Assembly (NCBI RefSeq): GCF_000717655.1
Contig: NZ_JNZY01000017.1
Coordinates: forward strand, 1 to 64,000
Direction: 5' to 3'
Length of the DNA: 64,000 nucleotides
Source of the DNA: Streptomyces katrae
Lineage (GTDB): Bacteria > Actinomycetota > Actinomycetes > Streptomycetales > Streptomycetaceae
The translations under genes were made by a program, and so were the position numbers. Positions 38,201 to 46,850 of this stretch are shown one piece after another. The notes below the pieces were generated by a model. The model made no database searches. It was not told where the DNA came from and saw nothing but the letters and a program-made list of their open reading frames with translations. Numbering within the stretch: the first letter of the stretch is position 1; each line of letters begins with the position of its first letter.

Positions 38201-39040
38201 TCAGGGGAGTGCCGGTTCAGCGGAGGGGCGGCGGCGGGGGGCTGCCCCCGGGGCCGCGGCCGCCGCGGGGCGCCGCGGGCGGGGCGGGAGCCAGTGGGTC
38301 AGCCGGCGGCCCAGGCGTTCCACCGCCGTCGAGGTCAGCCAGCCCAGCGCGCCGATGGTGGCCATGCCGACGAAGACCCCCGGGTAGTCCACCACCGTGT
38401 AGTCCTGCCAGGTGCGGTAGCCCACCCCGTACTCGCCCGAGATCATCTCCGCCGAGATCACGCAGATCCATCCGACGCCGATGCCGACCGACAGGCCGCC
38501 GAAGATGCCGGGCAGCGCGCCGGGGACGATCACCGACAGCAGGATTCGGCCCCGGCCCCCGCCCATCGTCAGGACCGCCTCCTCCCAGACCGGTGACAAC
38601 GCCGCCACCGCGTGGCGCGTCGAGACCAGCACCGGGAAGAACGCCGCCGCGCACGTGATGAACACGATCCCCTGCTCGTTGGAGGGGAAGAGCAGGATGG
38701 CGACGGGTACCAGCGCGATCGCCGGGACCGGGCGGACCACCTCCAGGACCGGACCCAGCACGTCCGCCGCCACCCGCGAGCGGGCGATCGCCGTGCCCAC
38801 CGCCACCCCCAGCACCGCCGCCAGCGCGAAGCCCGACACGATCCGGCTCAGGCTGGAGACGAGGTCCTGCCAGTACGGGCCGGTCGACGCCCGCTCCGCC
38901 AGCTTCGACGCCACCTCCGTCGCCGTCGGGAACTGGCCGAACCGGAGCCAGAGTTCGACGTCCAGCGAAGTCAGCAGCTGCCATGCCAGCAGGGCCGCCC
39001 CGAGCGAAGCCAGCCGCAGCAGCCGGCGCCCCGGGGTCAT
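38201..39040 (-). CDS. ABC importer permease (SsuC/TauC family)
   Basis: A 279-residue inner-membrane permease of the BPD transporter family with about six helices. The EAA-type coupling loop reads WEEAVLTMGGGRGRILLSVIVPGALPG, and GVGWICVISAEMISGEYGVG follows, as in taurine and sulfonate permeases. The C-terminal 35 residues are Pro/Arg/Ala-rich and probably cytoplasmic. The ATG overlaps the binding-protein stop by 4 bp, so translation is coupled. Confidence 0.93.
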   Translation of the reverse strand: MTPGRRLLRLASLGAALLAWQLLTSLDVELWLRFGQFPTATEVASKLAERASTGPYWQDLVSSLSRIVSGFALAAVLGVAVGTAIARSRVAADVLGPVLEVVRPVPAIALVPVAILLFPSNEQGIVFITCAAAFFPVLVSTRHAVAALSPVWEEAVLTMGGGRGRILLSVIVPGALPGIFGGLSVGIGVGWICVISAEMISGEYGVGYRTWQDYTVVDYPGVFVGMATIGALGWLTSTAVERLGRRLTHWLPPRPRRPAAAAAPGAAPRRRPSAEPALP

Positions 39041-40389
39041 GAAGCGATGCCTCCGGCCTCGGCGAAGCCCACGATGCGCGCCCCGGATCCGCTGTGCCGG
39101 TCGACGTACGACCTGGCGCCCGCCGGGGTGACGAACGCCCGCAGTTCGGATCCCTCCGCCACCCACACCGCCTTGTCGGCGAACCACGGGGTCCCGGTCA
39201 CCGCGTCCGGCACGTACGCCGCCCGGACCGCGGCCGCGCCCGCGTCCTTCAGGGCCTTCAGCAGGGCTGCCGGGGTGTCGAACGTCCGCGTCGCCGGCTC
39301 GTTCCGCAGCCACAGCTCGGGCCGGGCGGGTCCGGCCACCGGGTAGTCCGCCTCCGGAACCGCCCGCTTCAGCGGCTCCCGATCGACGAACCCCTCCACG
39401 TCCACATCGGCCACCAGCTTCGCGTCCCGCAGGACCGGAACGTCCTCCTTCAGCGCCGCCAGCAGCTCCGGCCGCAGCGCCGGGTCGAAGGTCGCGATCC
39501 CGTTCGCGCCGTTGTACAGGTACACGACCTCCGCCGGCAGCCCGGTCTCCTTCGCCACCGACTCGGCCGCCGCGACCGGCCGCGTCCGCAGGTACTCGGT
39601 CGCCTTTCGCTGCGCCCGCAGGAAGTCGTCCAGTACGCCGGGCCGTTCGGCCGCGAACTCCTGCCGCACCGTGACACCGTGGAACGTCGGCAGGTTCAGC
39701 TCGGCGCCGTCGTACAGCGCCTTGGCCTTCCCCTCGTACGCGAGCTGCCCCGGCCAGGCCACGAACTGCGACAGCGCGTCCGCACTGCCCGCCTGGAGGG
39801 CCGAAGCCCCCACGCTGGGCTGCTGGTTGAGCTTTTGGATACCGCTCGAAGGATCGATCCCGGCGCGTTGCAGGGCCCGTACGAGGGTCCCGTCCGCGGC
39901 GGAGCCGACCGAGGTCGACACCTTCTTGCCGCGCAGGTCGGCCAGCGACTCGAACTTCGCGTTCGGCGCGGTGACGACGGTGTTGAGGCCGCCGCGCAGG
40001 TTGTAGCCGGTCACGGACACGAGGCGGGTCGGCTGCTTCAGCTCCTTGCCGCGCGCCGCGTTGATCAGGAGCGGAAAGTCGCCCATCGAGCCGATGTCGA
40101 TCTTCCCGGCGGTCATCTGGGCCGTGATCGGCGCGCCCGTGGCGTAGTCCTGCCAGTCGACCTTGTACGTGATGCCGTCCTTCCTGCCGCGCGCCGCGAG
40201 CTCCTGCTCGAAGTAGCCGAGGGAGCGCAGCAGGGTGCCGGCGGTGACGGTGTTGATGGTCTTGGACTGGTAGCCGACGGTCACGGTCAGGGTCTTGGGG
40301 CCGTCGGCCCCGGACGCCTCCCCACCGCACCCACTGGCCAGCGGGACGAGGAGTACGGCGAGGGTGAGGGACAGTCGCGGGATGCGCAT
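39037..40389 (-). CDS. ABC importer substrate-binding lipoprotein (SsuA/NMT1-like)
   Basis: A 450-residue lipoprotein. The signal peptide ends with lipobox LASGC, lipid cysteine C21. The mature part has the NMT1/SsuA fold (VGYQSKTINTVTAGTLLRSLGYFEQELA, KIDIGSMGDFPLLINAARG, LRGKKVSTSVGSAADGTLVRALQ). It is about 100 residues longer than usual SsuA or TauA proteins, with an extra C-terminal region from about 340. Homologues bind sulfonates, taurine, nitrate or pyrimidines; the ligand here is open. Start ATG at 40389, 14 bp after the ferredoxin stop. Confidence 0.92.
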   Translation of the reverse strand: MRIPRLSLTLAVLLVPLASGCGGEASGADGPKTLTVTVGYQSKTINTVTAGTLLRSLGYFEQELAARGRKDGITYKVDWQDYATGAPITAQMTAGKIDIGSMGDFPLLINAARGKELKQPTRLVSVTGYNLRGGLNTVVTAPNAKFESLADLRGKKVSTSVGSAADGTLVRALQRAGIDPSSGIQKLNQQPSVGASALQAGSADALSQFVAWPGQLAYEGKAKALYDGAELNLPTFHGVTVRQEFAAERPGVLDDFLRAQRKATEYLRTRPVAAAESVAKETGLPAEVVYLYNGANGIATFDPALRPELLAALKEDVPVLRDAKLVADVDVEGFVDREPLKRAVPEADYPVAGPARPELWLRNEPATRTFDTPAALLKALKDAGAAAVRAAYVPDAVTGTPWFADKAVWVAEGSELRAFVTPAGARSYVDRHSGSGARIVGFAEAGGIAS

Positions 40390-40403
40390 CGGAACAGGGC
40401 CTT

Positions 40404-40631
40404 TCACCGGAGCAGGTACGGCATGTTGACGGTCACCGCGCCCGTGGGGCAGCGGGCGGCGCACGGGCCGCAGTACCAGCACTCGTCCACGTGCATGTAC
40501 GCCTTGCCGCTGTCCTGGTGGATCGCGAGGGAGTCGAGCGGGCACATGTCGACGCAGAGGGTGCAGCCGTCGATGCACAGGGACTCGTCGATGGTCACGG
40601 GCACGTCGCCGCGCTGGGGGACCAGAGGCAT
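40404..40631 (-). CDS. Two-cluster 4Fe-4S ferredoxin, AprB-like
   Basis: A 75-residue ferredoxin with two 4Fe-4S sites: C19-x3-C23-x2-C26-x3-C30-P and C51-x2-C54-x2-C57-x3-C61-P. The extra residue in the first spacing and the CWYCGPCAARCPTGAV block resemble the beta subunit of APS-reductase-like enzymes. It is encoded between the GntR regulator and the binding protein, and is the natural electron partner of the flavoprotein at the end of the cassette, by analogy with AprBA. It has no membrane segment. Confidence 0.9.
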   Translation of the reverse strand: MPLVPQRGDVPVTIDESLCIDGCTLCVDMCPLDSLAIHQDSGKAYMHVDECWYCGPCAARCPTGAVTVNMPYLLR

Positions 40632-40667
40632 GGCTGTCTCCAGGATGGTGAGTACGCAGGGGGCGGG

Positions 40668-41450
40668 TCAGAGGGAGCGGCGGAGCAGGCCGCTCATGGT
40701 GATCCGGTCGCCGCGGAAGCGGATGAACTCCAGGTCCACGGGCCGGCCGTCACCCAGATGGGTGAGCCGCTCCAGCATCAGCACGGCGGCCCCGCGCGGT
40801 GCCTGCAGGACGGCGGCGGAGTGCGCGTCGGCGTTGACGGCTTCGAGGGTGATCTCGGCATGGCCGAGGGGCTGCCCGGTCAGGGACTCCAGGAGCCGGA
40901 AGACGTCGGTGTTCTCCAGGTCGCAGCCGAGCAGTTCGGCTCCGATGTCCAGGGGGACGTACGTGAGGTCGAGGGAGAGCGGGAGCCCGTTCAGGCTCCG
41001 CAGCCGCTCGATGTAGAGCACGTCGGCGTGCTCGGGAAGCCGCAGCCGACCGGCGACCGGGGCGGGGGCGCGCACCGGGCCGACGGTGCGGACCTCGTTG
41101 GTCACCCGGCCGTGCTCGTGCAGGGTTTCGGCCAGGCCCTGGAGGCGGTCCAGGCCGTGGGGGTACTTCTCGCAGACGACGACGGTGCCGACGCCCGGGC
41201 GGCGTTCGACGAGCCGCTCGCCGCGCAGCAGGTCGAGGGCCTGGCGGACGGTGTTGCGGCCGGCTCCGTAGTCGGCGGCGAGGGCGTCCTCCAGGGGGAG
41301 GACCCCGCCGGGGTAGCCGCCGGCCAGGATCTGGTGGCGCAGCAGGTCGGCGAGCTGCCGCGCCTGGTCCGCGCGCAGTCGCCGCCGACGCGCGGCGGCG
41401 ACCGGGACGGTGTGCTCACGGGTGCGTTCGGCTGGCATGGCACGGAACAT
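40668..41450 (-). CDS. GntR-family regulator, HutC/UTRA type
   Basis: A 260-residue regulator. The winged HTH covers about 25-95 (LADLLRHQILAGGYPGGVLP, NTVRQALDLLRGERLVERRPGVGT) and the UTRA ligand domain about 110-250 (DVLYIERLRSLNGLPLSLDLTYVP). HutC-type members bind small metabolites, so this one probably senses the substrate or product of the cassette. Starts at 41450 and 41438 (MPAERTREH) are both possible; neither has a clear ribosome site. It heads the minus-strand cassette, 36 bp before the ferredoxin. Confidence 0.9.
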   Translation of the reverse strand: MFRAMPAERTREHTVPVAAARRRRLRADQARQLADLLRHQILAGGYPGGVLPLEDALAADYGAGRNTVRQALDLLRGERLVERRPGVGTVVVCEKYPHGLDRLQGLAETLHEHGRVTNEVRTVGPVRAPAPVAGRLRLPEHADVLYIERLRSLNGLPLSLDLTYVPLDIGAELLGCDLENTDVFRLLESLTGQPLGHAEITLEAVNADAHSAAVLQAPRGAAVLMLERLTHLGDGRPVDLEFIRFRGDRITMSGLLRRSL

Positions 41451-41533
41451 ACCGACGGGCCCCGGCCGGTGGTGTTGCCGCAGTGTTGCGCCACCGCGAG
41501 CACTCAGCGGCAGGGCTGTGACCTGCTACGACG

Positions 41534-41563
41534 CCGGGGCGGCGGAAAGATCCGCCACCCCGG
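41534..41563 (-). terminator. Hairpin after fumarylacetoacetase gene
   Basis: CCGGGGCGGCGGA pairs with TCCGCCACCCCGG with one mismatch around the loop AAGA, 27 bp past the fumarylacetoacetase stop on the minus strand. It separates that gene from the GntR cassette. Confidence 0.75.
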
Positions 41564-41589
41564 TGAGGCTGTTCGTCCCGAGGGGCGGA

Positions 41590-42813
41590 CTAGCGGGATC
41601 CCACAATGCGGCCGGTGACCTCGCCGAGGCCCACGCGGGTGCCCTCGGGGCCCGGGGCCCAGGCGGTCATGGTGACCGTGTCGCCGTCCTCGAGGAAGGT
41701 GCGCTTGCCGTCGGCGAGCTCGATGGCGTCGCGCCCGTTCCACGTCAGCTCCAGAAGCGAGCCGCGCTGCCCGACCGCGGGGCCGCTGACCGTGCCCGAG
41801 CCGAAGACGTCACCGGTGCGCAGGGAGGCGCCGTTGACGGTCATGTGCGCGAGCTGCTGGGCGGCGGTCCAGTACATCGTCGCGAACGGCGGCTGCGCGA
41901 CCTCCTGCCCGTTGATGGACACGGTGATGTGCAGGTCGAAGCCGCCGGGCCGGTCGGCGTCGGCGTCGTCGAGGTAGGGCAGGAGCGGGAAGTCGCGGGC
42001 CGGCGGGGCGACCCGGGCCGCCTCCAGGGCCTCCAGCGGGGTCACCCAGGCGGAGACGGAGGTGGCGAAGGACTTGCCGAGGAAGGGACCCAGCGGCACG
42101 TACTCCCAGGCCTGGATGTCGCGCGCCGACCAGTCGTTGAGCAGGAACAGCCCGAACACGTGGTCCTCGAAGGCGCCCAGCGGCACCGGGCTGCCCAGCT
42201 CGGACGGGGTGCCGACGACGAAGCCGACCTCGGCCTCGATGTCGAGCTTGACGGACGGGCCGAAGACGGGCGCCGGGTCGGCGGGCGCCTTGCGCTGCCC
42301 GGACGGGCGGACGACGTCGGTGCCGGAGACCACGATCGTGCCGGAGCGGCCGTGGTAACCGATCGGCAGGTGCTTCCAGTTGGGCGTGAGCGCGTCCCCG
42401 TCCGGGCGGAACATCTTGCCGACGTTGGTGGCGTGGTGCTCGCTCGCGTAGAAGTCGACGTAGTCGGCGACCTCGTACGGCAGGTGCAGGGTGACGGCGT
42501 CCAGCGGGACGAGGTGCGGCTCGACCGTCACGCGGTGGCCGGGATCGGTCACCCACGCGGTCAGCGCGCGGCGCACGTCGCGCCAGGCGGTGCGCCCGGC
42601 GGCCAGCAGCGGGTTGAGTGAGGACTGCCCGAGCAGTGCGGCGTACGGGGAACCGAGCGCGACGGCGGCCGCCCCCGCGTCGAGCACGTGTCCGCCGATG
42701 CGCACACCGATGCGGCGGCGGGTGTCCCCGGAGGTGGAGAAAACGCCGTACGGGAGGTTGTGCGGCCCGAACGGGTCGCCCTCGGGCACATCGAGGGGGC
42801 TCTGCTGGGGCAT
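41590..42813 (-). CDS. fahA: Fumarylacetoacetase (tyrosine degradation)
   Basis: A 407-residue hydrolase that splits fumarylacetoacetate to fumarate and acetoacetate, the last step of homogentisate breakdown. It has the small N-terminal domain (GVFSTSGDTRRRIGVRIG) and the catalytic FAH domain. Metal ligands are D of VDFYASEHHA, E of IEAEVGFVVG and D of LLNDWSARDIQAWEY; the histidine of the proton relay lies in SEHHATN. Length matches the full eukaryote-like enzyme. No other tyrosine-catabolic gene is adjacent; it is divergent from the HAD phosphatase gene. Confidence 0.95.
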   Translation of the reverse strand: MPQQSPLDVPEGDPFGPHNLPYGVFSTSGDTRRRIGVRIGGHVLDAGAAAVALGSPYAALLGQSSLNPLLAAGRTAWRDVRRALTAWVTDPGHRVTVEPHLVPLDAVTLHLPYEVADYVDFYASEHHATNVGKMFRPDGDALTPNWKHLPIGYHGRSGTIVVSGTDVVRPSGQRKAPADPAPVFGPSVKLDIEAEVGFVVGTPSELGSPVPLGAFEDHVFGLFLLNDWSARDIQAWEYVPLGPFLGKSFATSVSAWVTPLEALEAARVAPPARDFPLLPYLDDADADRPGGFDLHITVSINGQEVAQPPFATMYWTAAQQLAHMTVNGASLRTGDVFGSGTVSGPAVGQRGSLLELTWNGRDAIELADGKRTFLEDGDTVTMTAWAPGPEGTRVGLGEVTGRIVGSR

Positions 42814-42954
42814 GGGGTACTGCCTCGCTTTCGACGCGGTCCGGGGGTGTCCCGGTGGGCTGGTTGATACGTTACGTGGCCTGTGGGGCCTGCGGGAGGC
42901 CGGATTCGGGCTCTATTTGTAGGACTTGTCCAAAGGGGTCCGTATCCTTGCGCC

Positions 42955-43776
42955 GTGACTTCCGCCCCGCTTTCGGCCCTCCCCTACGCCTTGATCGCCA
43001 CTGACCTGGACGGGACCCTGCTGCGCGCCGGAGACACCGTCTCCGCGCGGTCGTACGCGGCGCTCGCGACGGCGCGCGCCGCCGGCGCCCAGCACATCAT
43101 CGTCACCGGGCGCCCCGTCCCACAGGTCCGGCACGTCCTGGACGACCTCGGCTATACAGGGCTCGCGGTGTGCGGGCAGGGCGCGCAGGTGTACGACACG
43201 GCGTGCGCGCGTCTGCTGCACTCCGTTCCGCTGGACCGGGACCTGGCGGAGGTGGCGCTCGGGAAGATCGAGGCGGAGATCGGCGAGGTGTACGCGGCGG
43301 TCAACCAGGAGGGGGTGGACGCCGAGATGCTGATAGGGCCGGGCTACCGGATGTGGCACCCGCACCTCCCGACCGTCCGGGTGCACAGGCGCGGCGACCT
43401 GTGGGCCGCGCCGATCAACAAGGTGCTGCTCCAGCACCCGGAGCTGGACGACGACGAGCTGACGCGGGTCGCCCGTTCGGTGGTCGGGGACCTGGTGAAC
43501 GTGACGATGGCGGGGGAGCACACGGTGGAGCTCCAGCCGCCGGGCGTCAGCAAGGCGAGCGGGCTGGCGCTGGCCGCGGAGGTACTGGGCGTCGGCCCGT
43601 CGTCGACGATCGCCTTCGGCGACATGCCGAACGACATCCCGATGTTCGCGTGGGCGGCGCACGGCGTGGCCATGGCCAACGCCCACCGCGAACTGATGGC
43701 CGTGGCCGACGAACTGACCCTCTCGAACGAACAGGACGGCATCGCGGTAGTCCTGGAACGCCTCTACCCCAACTGA
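42955..43776 (+). CDS. HAD-superfamily phosphatase, Cof type
   Basis: A 273-residue HAD-IIB hydrolase. Motif I is ATDLDGTLL with nucleophile and acid aspartates, motif II VTGR, motif IV FGDMPNDIPM followed by GVAMANAHRELMAVAD. The C2B cap spans the middle. These enzymes dephosphorylate sugar phosphates and FMN-like compounds; the substrate is not predictable. GTG start at 42955; a longer frame begins in the promoter region of the divergent fahA. Confidence 0.92.
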   Translation: MTSAPLSALPYALIATDLDGTLLRAGDTVSARSYAALATARAAGAQHIIVTGRPVPQVRHVLDDLGYTGLAVCGQGAQVYDTACARLLHSVPLDRDLAEVALGKIEAEIGEVYAAVNQEGVDAEMLIGPGYRMWHPHLPTVRVHRRGDLWAAPINKVLLQHPELDDDELTRVARSVVGDLVNVTMAGEHTVELQPPGVSKASGLALAAEVLGVGPSSTIAFGDMPNDIPMFAWAAHGVAMANAHRELMAVADELTLSNEQDGIAVVLERLYPN

Positions 43777-43800
43777 TCCGTCCCCGCCGGCCGGACCGTC

Positions 43801-43850
43801 CCCGTCGGCGTTCGAGGCGCGGGGTCCGGGGCGCAGCCCCGGGCGGGGGT
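43801..43850. repeat. Single copy of the GGCG-TTTGAGGCGCGG palindromic repeat
   Basis: GTCGGCGTTCGAGGCGCGG is followed by the hairpin CCGGGGC-GCA-GCCCCGG (43826-43842). The same pattern occurs seven times at 59560-60300. Here it lies between two convergent genes and may serve as a terminator for both. Confidence 0.65.
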
Positions 43851-43912
43851 CCCTCCCGGACGGAGTCCGGGCGAGGCGGAAGGGCGGGCAGGGGCCGAGC
43901 CCGGCAGGGCCG

Positions 43913-45910
43913 TCAACCCGCCGCCCGCGGCAACCGCCGCTCCCACGTCCGGTGGAAGACCACCTCCTCCCCCTCCCGGCACACCACCTCGTTCGACGCC
44001 ACGAAACCACCCGCGTCGCACGAGACCTCCGACCGCGTCTCCACCCGCACGTCCCATCCCGACTCCGGCCGGTGCAACCGGATCCGCCACTCCGACCGGG
44101 TCCGGGCCGACAACGGATCCGCCGAGTCGATCTCGTAGACCTCCTCCGCGTCCTCCCCGTACTCCAGCCCGTCCGGATACACCCGCGTCCCCCCGTACCG
44201 GGGGTCCACCTCCAGCCGCCACCGCCCGCGCGCGACGTCCCGTACGACCAAACGCTCCGGCCGCGGCTCGTCCAGCGTGGCCGGGACGATCACACCCAGC
44301 GGTTCCGCCTGCTCGGGCGGCTCGAACACCACAGCCGGTTCCGATGCCGCAGCCCTGACCGGCAGGACCACCGCACTCCCCGCCGGATCCAGCGTCCAGC
44401 CCGCCTCAGACCCGGCCCGCGGCCAGATCCACGGCCAGTACGCCGAGGACAGCGCGAGCCGGATCCGGTGCCCCGCCGCGAAGCGGTGCCCGATGCCGTT
44501 CAGCTCGAACACCACGTCCTCGTACGCGCCCACCGGCCACGGCACCGCCTTCTCCCGGCCCAGCCGCGCCGACAGATTCAGCGCACCGCGCGTCACCAGC
44601 GTCGACGACCCGTCCGGCGCCACGTCGCACAGCCGGGCCACCACCTGCCCGTACGGGACGTCCATCCGCAGCCGGGCCGTCACCTGCGCGCGGCCCAGGA
44701 CCTCCACCGGCTCGCGCCCCACGGGGAACTCGAAGCAGGCCGACTTCGCGTCCTCCTCCCGCTGGTCCGGCGGCAGGTCCGCGGCGTTGCCGAACGGGAA
44801 GAACCGCCCGGCGTCCAGCCCCGTGTGCTGCGGGGAGGCCACGTTCACGGGCGCGCCCTGGAGCGCGTACGTGACGGGGGTGACGGCGGGGGAGGGCCAC
44901 TCGGCGTCCCCGACCCAGCGGCCCGGCAGCACCTCGTACGTGGTCGCCGGCGGATGGGACTCCGAGATCCAGGACCGCAGCAGGGGCTCGTCCATCACCC
45001 CGTTGTCCGCGCCCTTCAGCCAGTGGTCCCACCACCGCAGGGTCTCCTGGAGGAACCCGATCGCAGGTCCCGGCGGCAGGCCCCGGTCCGGGTACTGGTG
45101 CGACCACGGGCCGATCAGCCCCCGTACCCGCTCGGCGGGCAGATGGGAGACCAGCCGCAGTACCGCGTCCCGGTACGGGTCGTGCCAGCCGCCCACCGCG
45201 AGGACGGCCGCGCCGATCGCCCCGTAGTCCTCGCGGACGCTGCCGTGGCGCCAGTAGTCGTCCCGCGTCTGGTGGGCCAGCCAGGTGTGGATCAGGGGTT
45301 CGACGGCTTCCAGCCGGGCCAGCCACTGCTCGCGCCAGCCGTCGCCGACGAACAGCGGGTCCGGCGGGCGCGCCGCGAAGGCCAGCATGGTCGCCGCCCA
45401 TGCGTGCATGTCCACGGCCAGCACCGAGCCGCCCATGTAATGGACGTCGTTGTCGTACCGGTCGTCCGTCGAGCAGACCGTGACGACCGCCTTCAGGGCC
45501 TCCGGCGCCAGCGCCGCGATCTGGAGCGAGTTGAACCCGCCCCACGAGATCCCGAACATCCCCACCGACCCCGTGCACCACGGCTGGGCCGCCAGCCACT
45601 CCACCACCGCGACCCCGTCGGCCAGCTCCCGCGCGTCGTACTCGTCGCCCGGGTTCCCGCCGCTGCAGCCGTGGCCCCGGACGTCCACCCGGACCGAGGC
45701 GTAGCCGTGGCCCGCGTACCAGGGGTGGCGCTGCCGGTCCCGCGGGGCGGTCCAGTCCGTCAGCCGGTACGGCAGGTACTCCAGCAGGGCCGGAACCGGC
45801 TCGTCCGTCACGGGGCGCCAGATCCGGGCGTACAGCTCCACGCCGTCGGCCATCGGGATCCGGACGTCCTCGTGCGTCGACTCATACGGGAACTCGGTAC
45901 GGATGATCAT
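43913..45910 (-). CDS. CocE/NonD family alpha/beta hydrolase
   Basis: A 665-residue enzyme of the X-Pro dipeptidyl-peptidase (S15)/cocaine esterase family. The alpha/beta-hydrolase domain holds the nucleophile S122 in FGISWGGFNS, Asp in GGWHDPYRD and His in GPWSHQYPDRG. The oxyanion region is YASVRVDVRGHGCSGG. From about residue 340 a jelly-roll C-terminal domain follows (LGRAQVTARLRMDVPYGQVVARLCD). No signal peptide, so cytoplasmic. Ester or amide substrates are likely; the exact one is unknown. Start ATG at 45910. Confidence 0.92.
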   Translation of the reverse strand: MIIRTEFPYESTHEDVRIPMADGVELYARIWRPVTDEPVPALLEYLPYRLTDWTAPRDRQRHPWYAGHGYASVRVDVRGHGCSGGNPGDEYDARELADGVAVVEWLAAQPWCTGSVGMFGISWGGFNSLQIAALAPEALKAVVTVCSTDDRYDNDVHYMGGSVLAVDMHAWAATMLAFAARPPDPLFVGDGWREQWLARLEAVEPLIHTWLAHQTRDDYWRHGSVREDYGAIGAAVLAVGGWHDPYRDAVLRLVSHLPAERVRGLIGPWSHQYPDRGLPPGPAIGFLQETLRWWDHWLKGADNGVMDEPLLRSWISESHPPATTYEVLPGRWVGDAEWPSPAVTPVTYALQGAPVNVASPQHTGLDAGRFFPFGNAADLPPDQREEDAKSACFEFPVGREPVEVLGRAQVTARLRMDVPYGQVVARLCDVAPDGSSTLVTRGALNLSARLGREKAVPWPVGAYEDVVFELNGIGHRFAAGHRIRLALSSAYWPWIWPRAGSEAGWTLDPAGSAVVLPVRAAASEPAVVFEPPEQAEPLGVIVPATLDEPRPERLVVRDVARGRWRLEVDPRYGGTRVYPDGLEYGEDAEEVYEIDSADPLSARTRSEWRIRLHRPESGWDVRVETRSEVSCDAGGFVASNEVVCREGEEVVFHRTWERRLPRAAG

Positions 45911-45931
45911 GCGGGAACCACCTCGTTCGCC

Positions 45932-46660
45932 TCAGTGGACGGGGTGCGTCGTGCGCCGCGGCCACGGCGCCAGGGCGGTCACGGCCAGGCCCGCCGCCAC
46001 CGCGACGCCGCCGTTGACGCCGAAGTGCACGGGCGTGGACACCTGGCCGTACAGCCTCACCACCTGTGCCCGGATGCCGTTGGCGAGGGCCGGCGAACCG
46101 GCCCGTGCATCAGCCACCCGACGGCGGCCGGAAGGGTGGCGAGCGCGCCCGCGGCGAGGAGCCCGGCGACGGTGCGGCGCATCGCGTCGGGCGCGAGGGC
46201 GTACTCGGCCGAGTGCTTTCGTCCGGCCAGATGGCGGCGGCCGAGTACGTACTGGACGAGGCCCGCGGTCATGCCGAAGGCGGCGGCGGAGAAGCCCCCG
46301 TGCCGGCCCTGGCGCTCGCCGAGCCAGCGGGCGCCCAGGGGGCCGGCGAAGGCGCCGATGCCGATGCCCATGGAGTAGAGCGCGAAGCCGGCGTCGCGCC
46401 GGTCGTCGTCCGCCCGGTACAGCTTGCCGGCCATGCCGGCCACCTCGGGCCTGAGCAGGCCGGTGCCCGCGCTGATCAGGCCGACACCGGTCCAGGTCAT
46501 GGCGGCCGTCGGCACCGCCATGGCCCGGTGGCCGGACCTCCCGGTCCGGACAGCGTGGCGAGGCCCGGGGGCGCCGGAGGAAGGCGTGGTCGCCGGAGGG
46601 CGGCGGCTGGTCCGCCTGCGGGTCGACCGGCTCCTCTGTTGCGGTGGCAGTTTTGGACAA
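45932..46660 (-). pseudogene. Broken POT-family peptide transporter
   Basis: Three pieces of a proton-dependent oligopeptide transporter appear in different frames. The N-terminus starts at TTG 46660 (SKTATATEEPVDPQ, then HAFLRRPRA), with GLATLSG continuing in another frame. A middle piece (LISAGTGLLRPEVAGMAGKLY...GFALYSMGIGIGAFAGPLG) lies in a third frame at 46521-46057. The C-terminus returns to the first frame (ALANGIRAQVVRLYGQV...GGVAVAAGLAVTALAPWPRR). Intact proteins have about 500 residues and 14 helices; this locus covers under half of that. It carries at least two frame changes plus internal deletions. Confidence 0.8.
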
Positions 46661-46809
46661 AACGCATTCTCCGGTTGTTTCGGCTTCTGAAGAACATACC
46701 GGTGCGCATCGGGCGATGCGCGGGTGGCGACATGGCGGGCGCTCTCGGTGATCGAAAACAGACCGGATACGCTGGCTTGAGTGATGGCAGCGACACATCG
46801 ACAATCCAG

Positions 46810-46833
46810 GTGATCGTCAGCGTGATCGTCAGC
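46810..46833. repeat. Tandem 12-bp repeat before the polyprenyl synthase gene
   Basis: GTGATCGTCAGC occurs twice in perfect tandem, ending 17 bp before the GTG start and just upstream of CAGGAG. It may be a regulatory site in the leader or a recent slippage duplication. Confidence 0.6.
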
Positions 46834-46850
46834 AGACAGGAGTACCCCTC

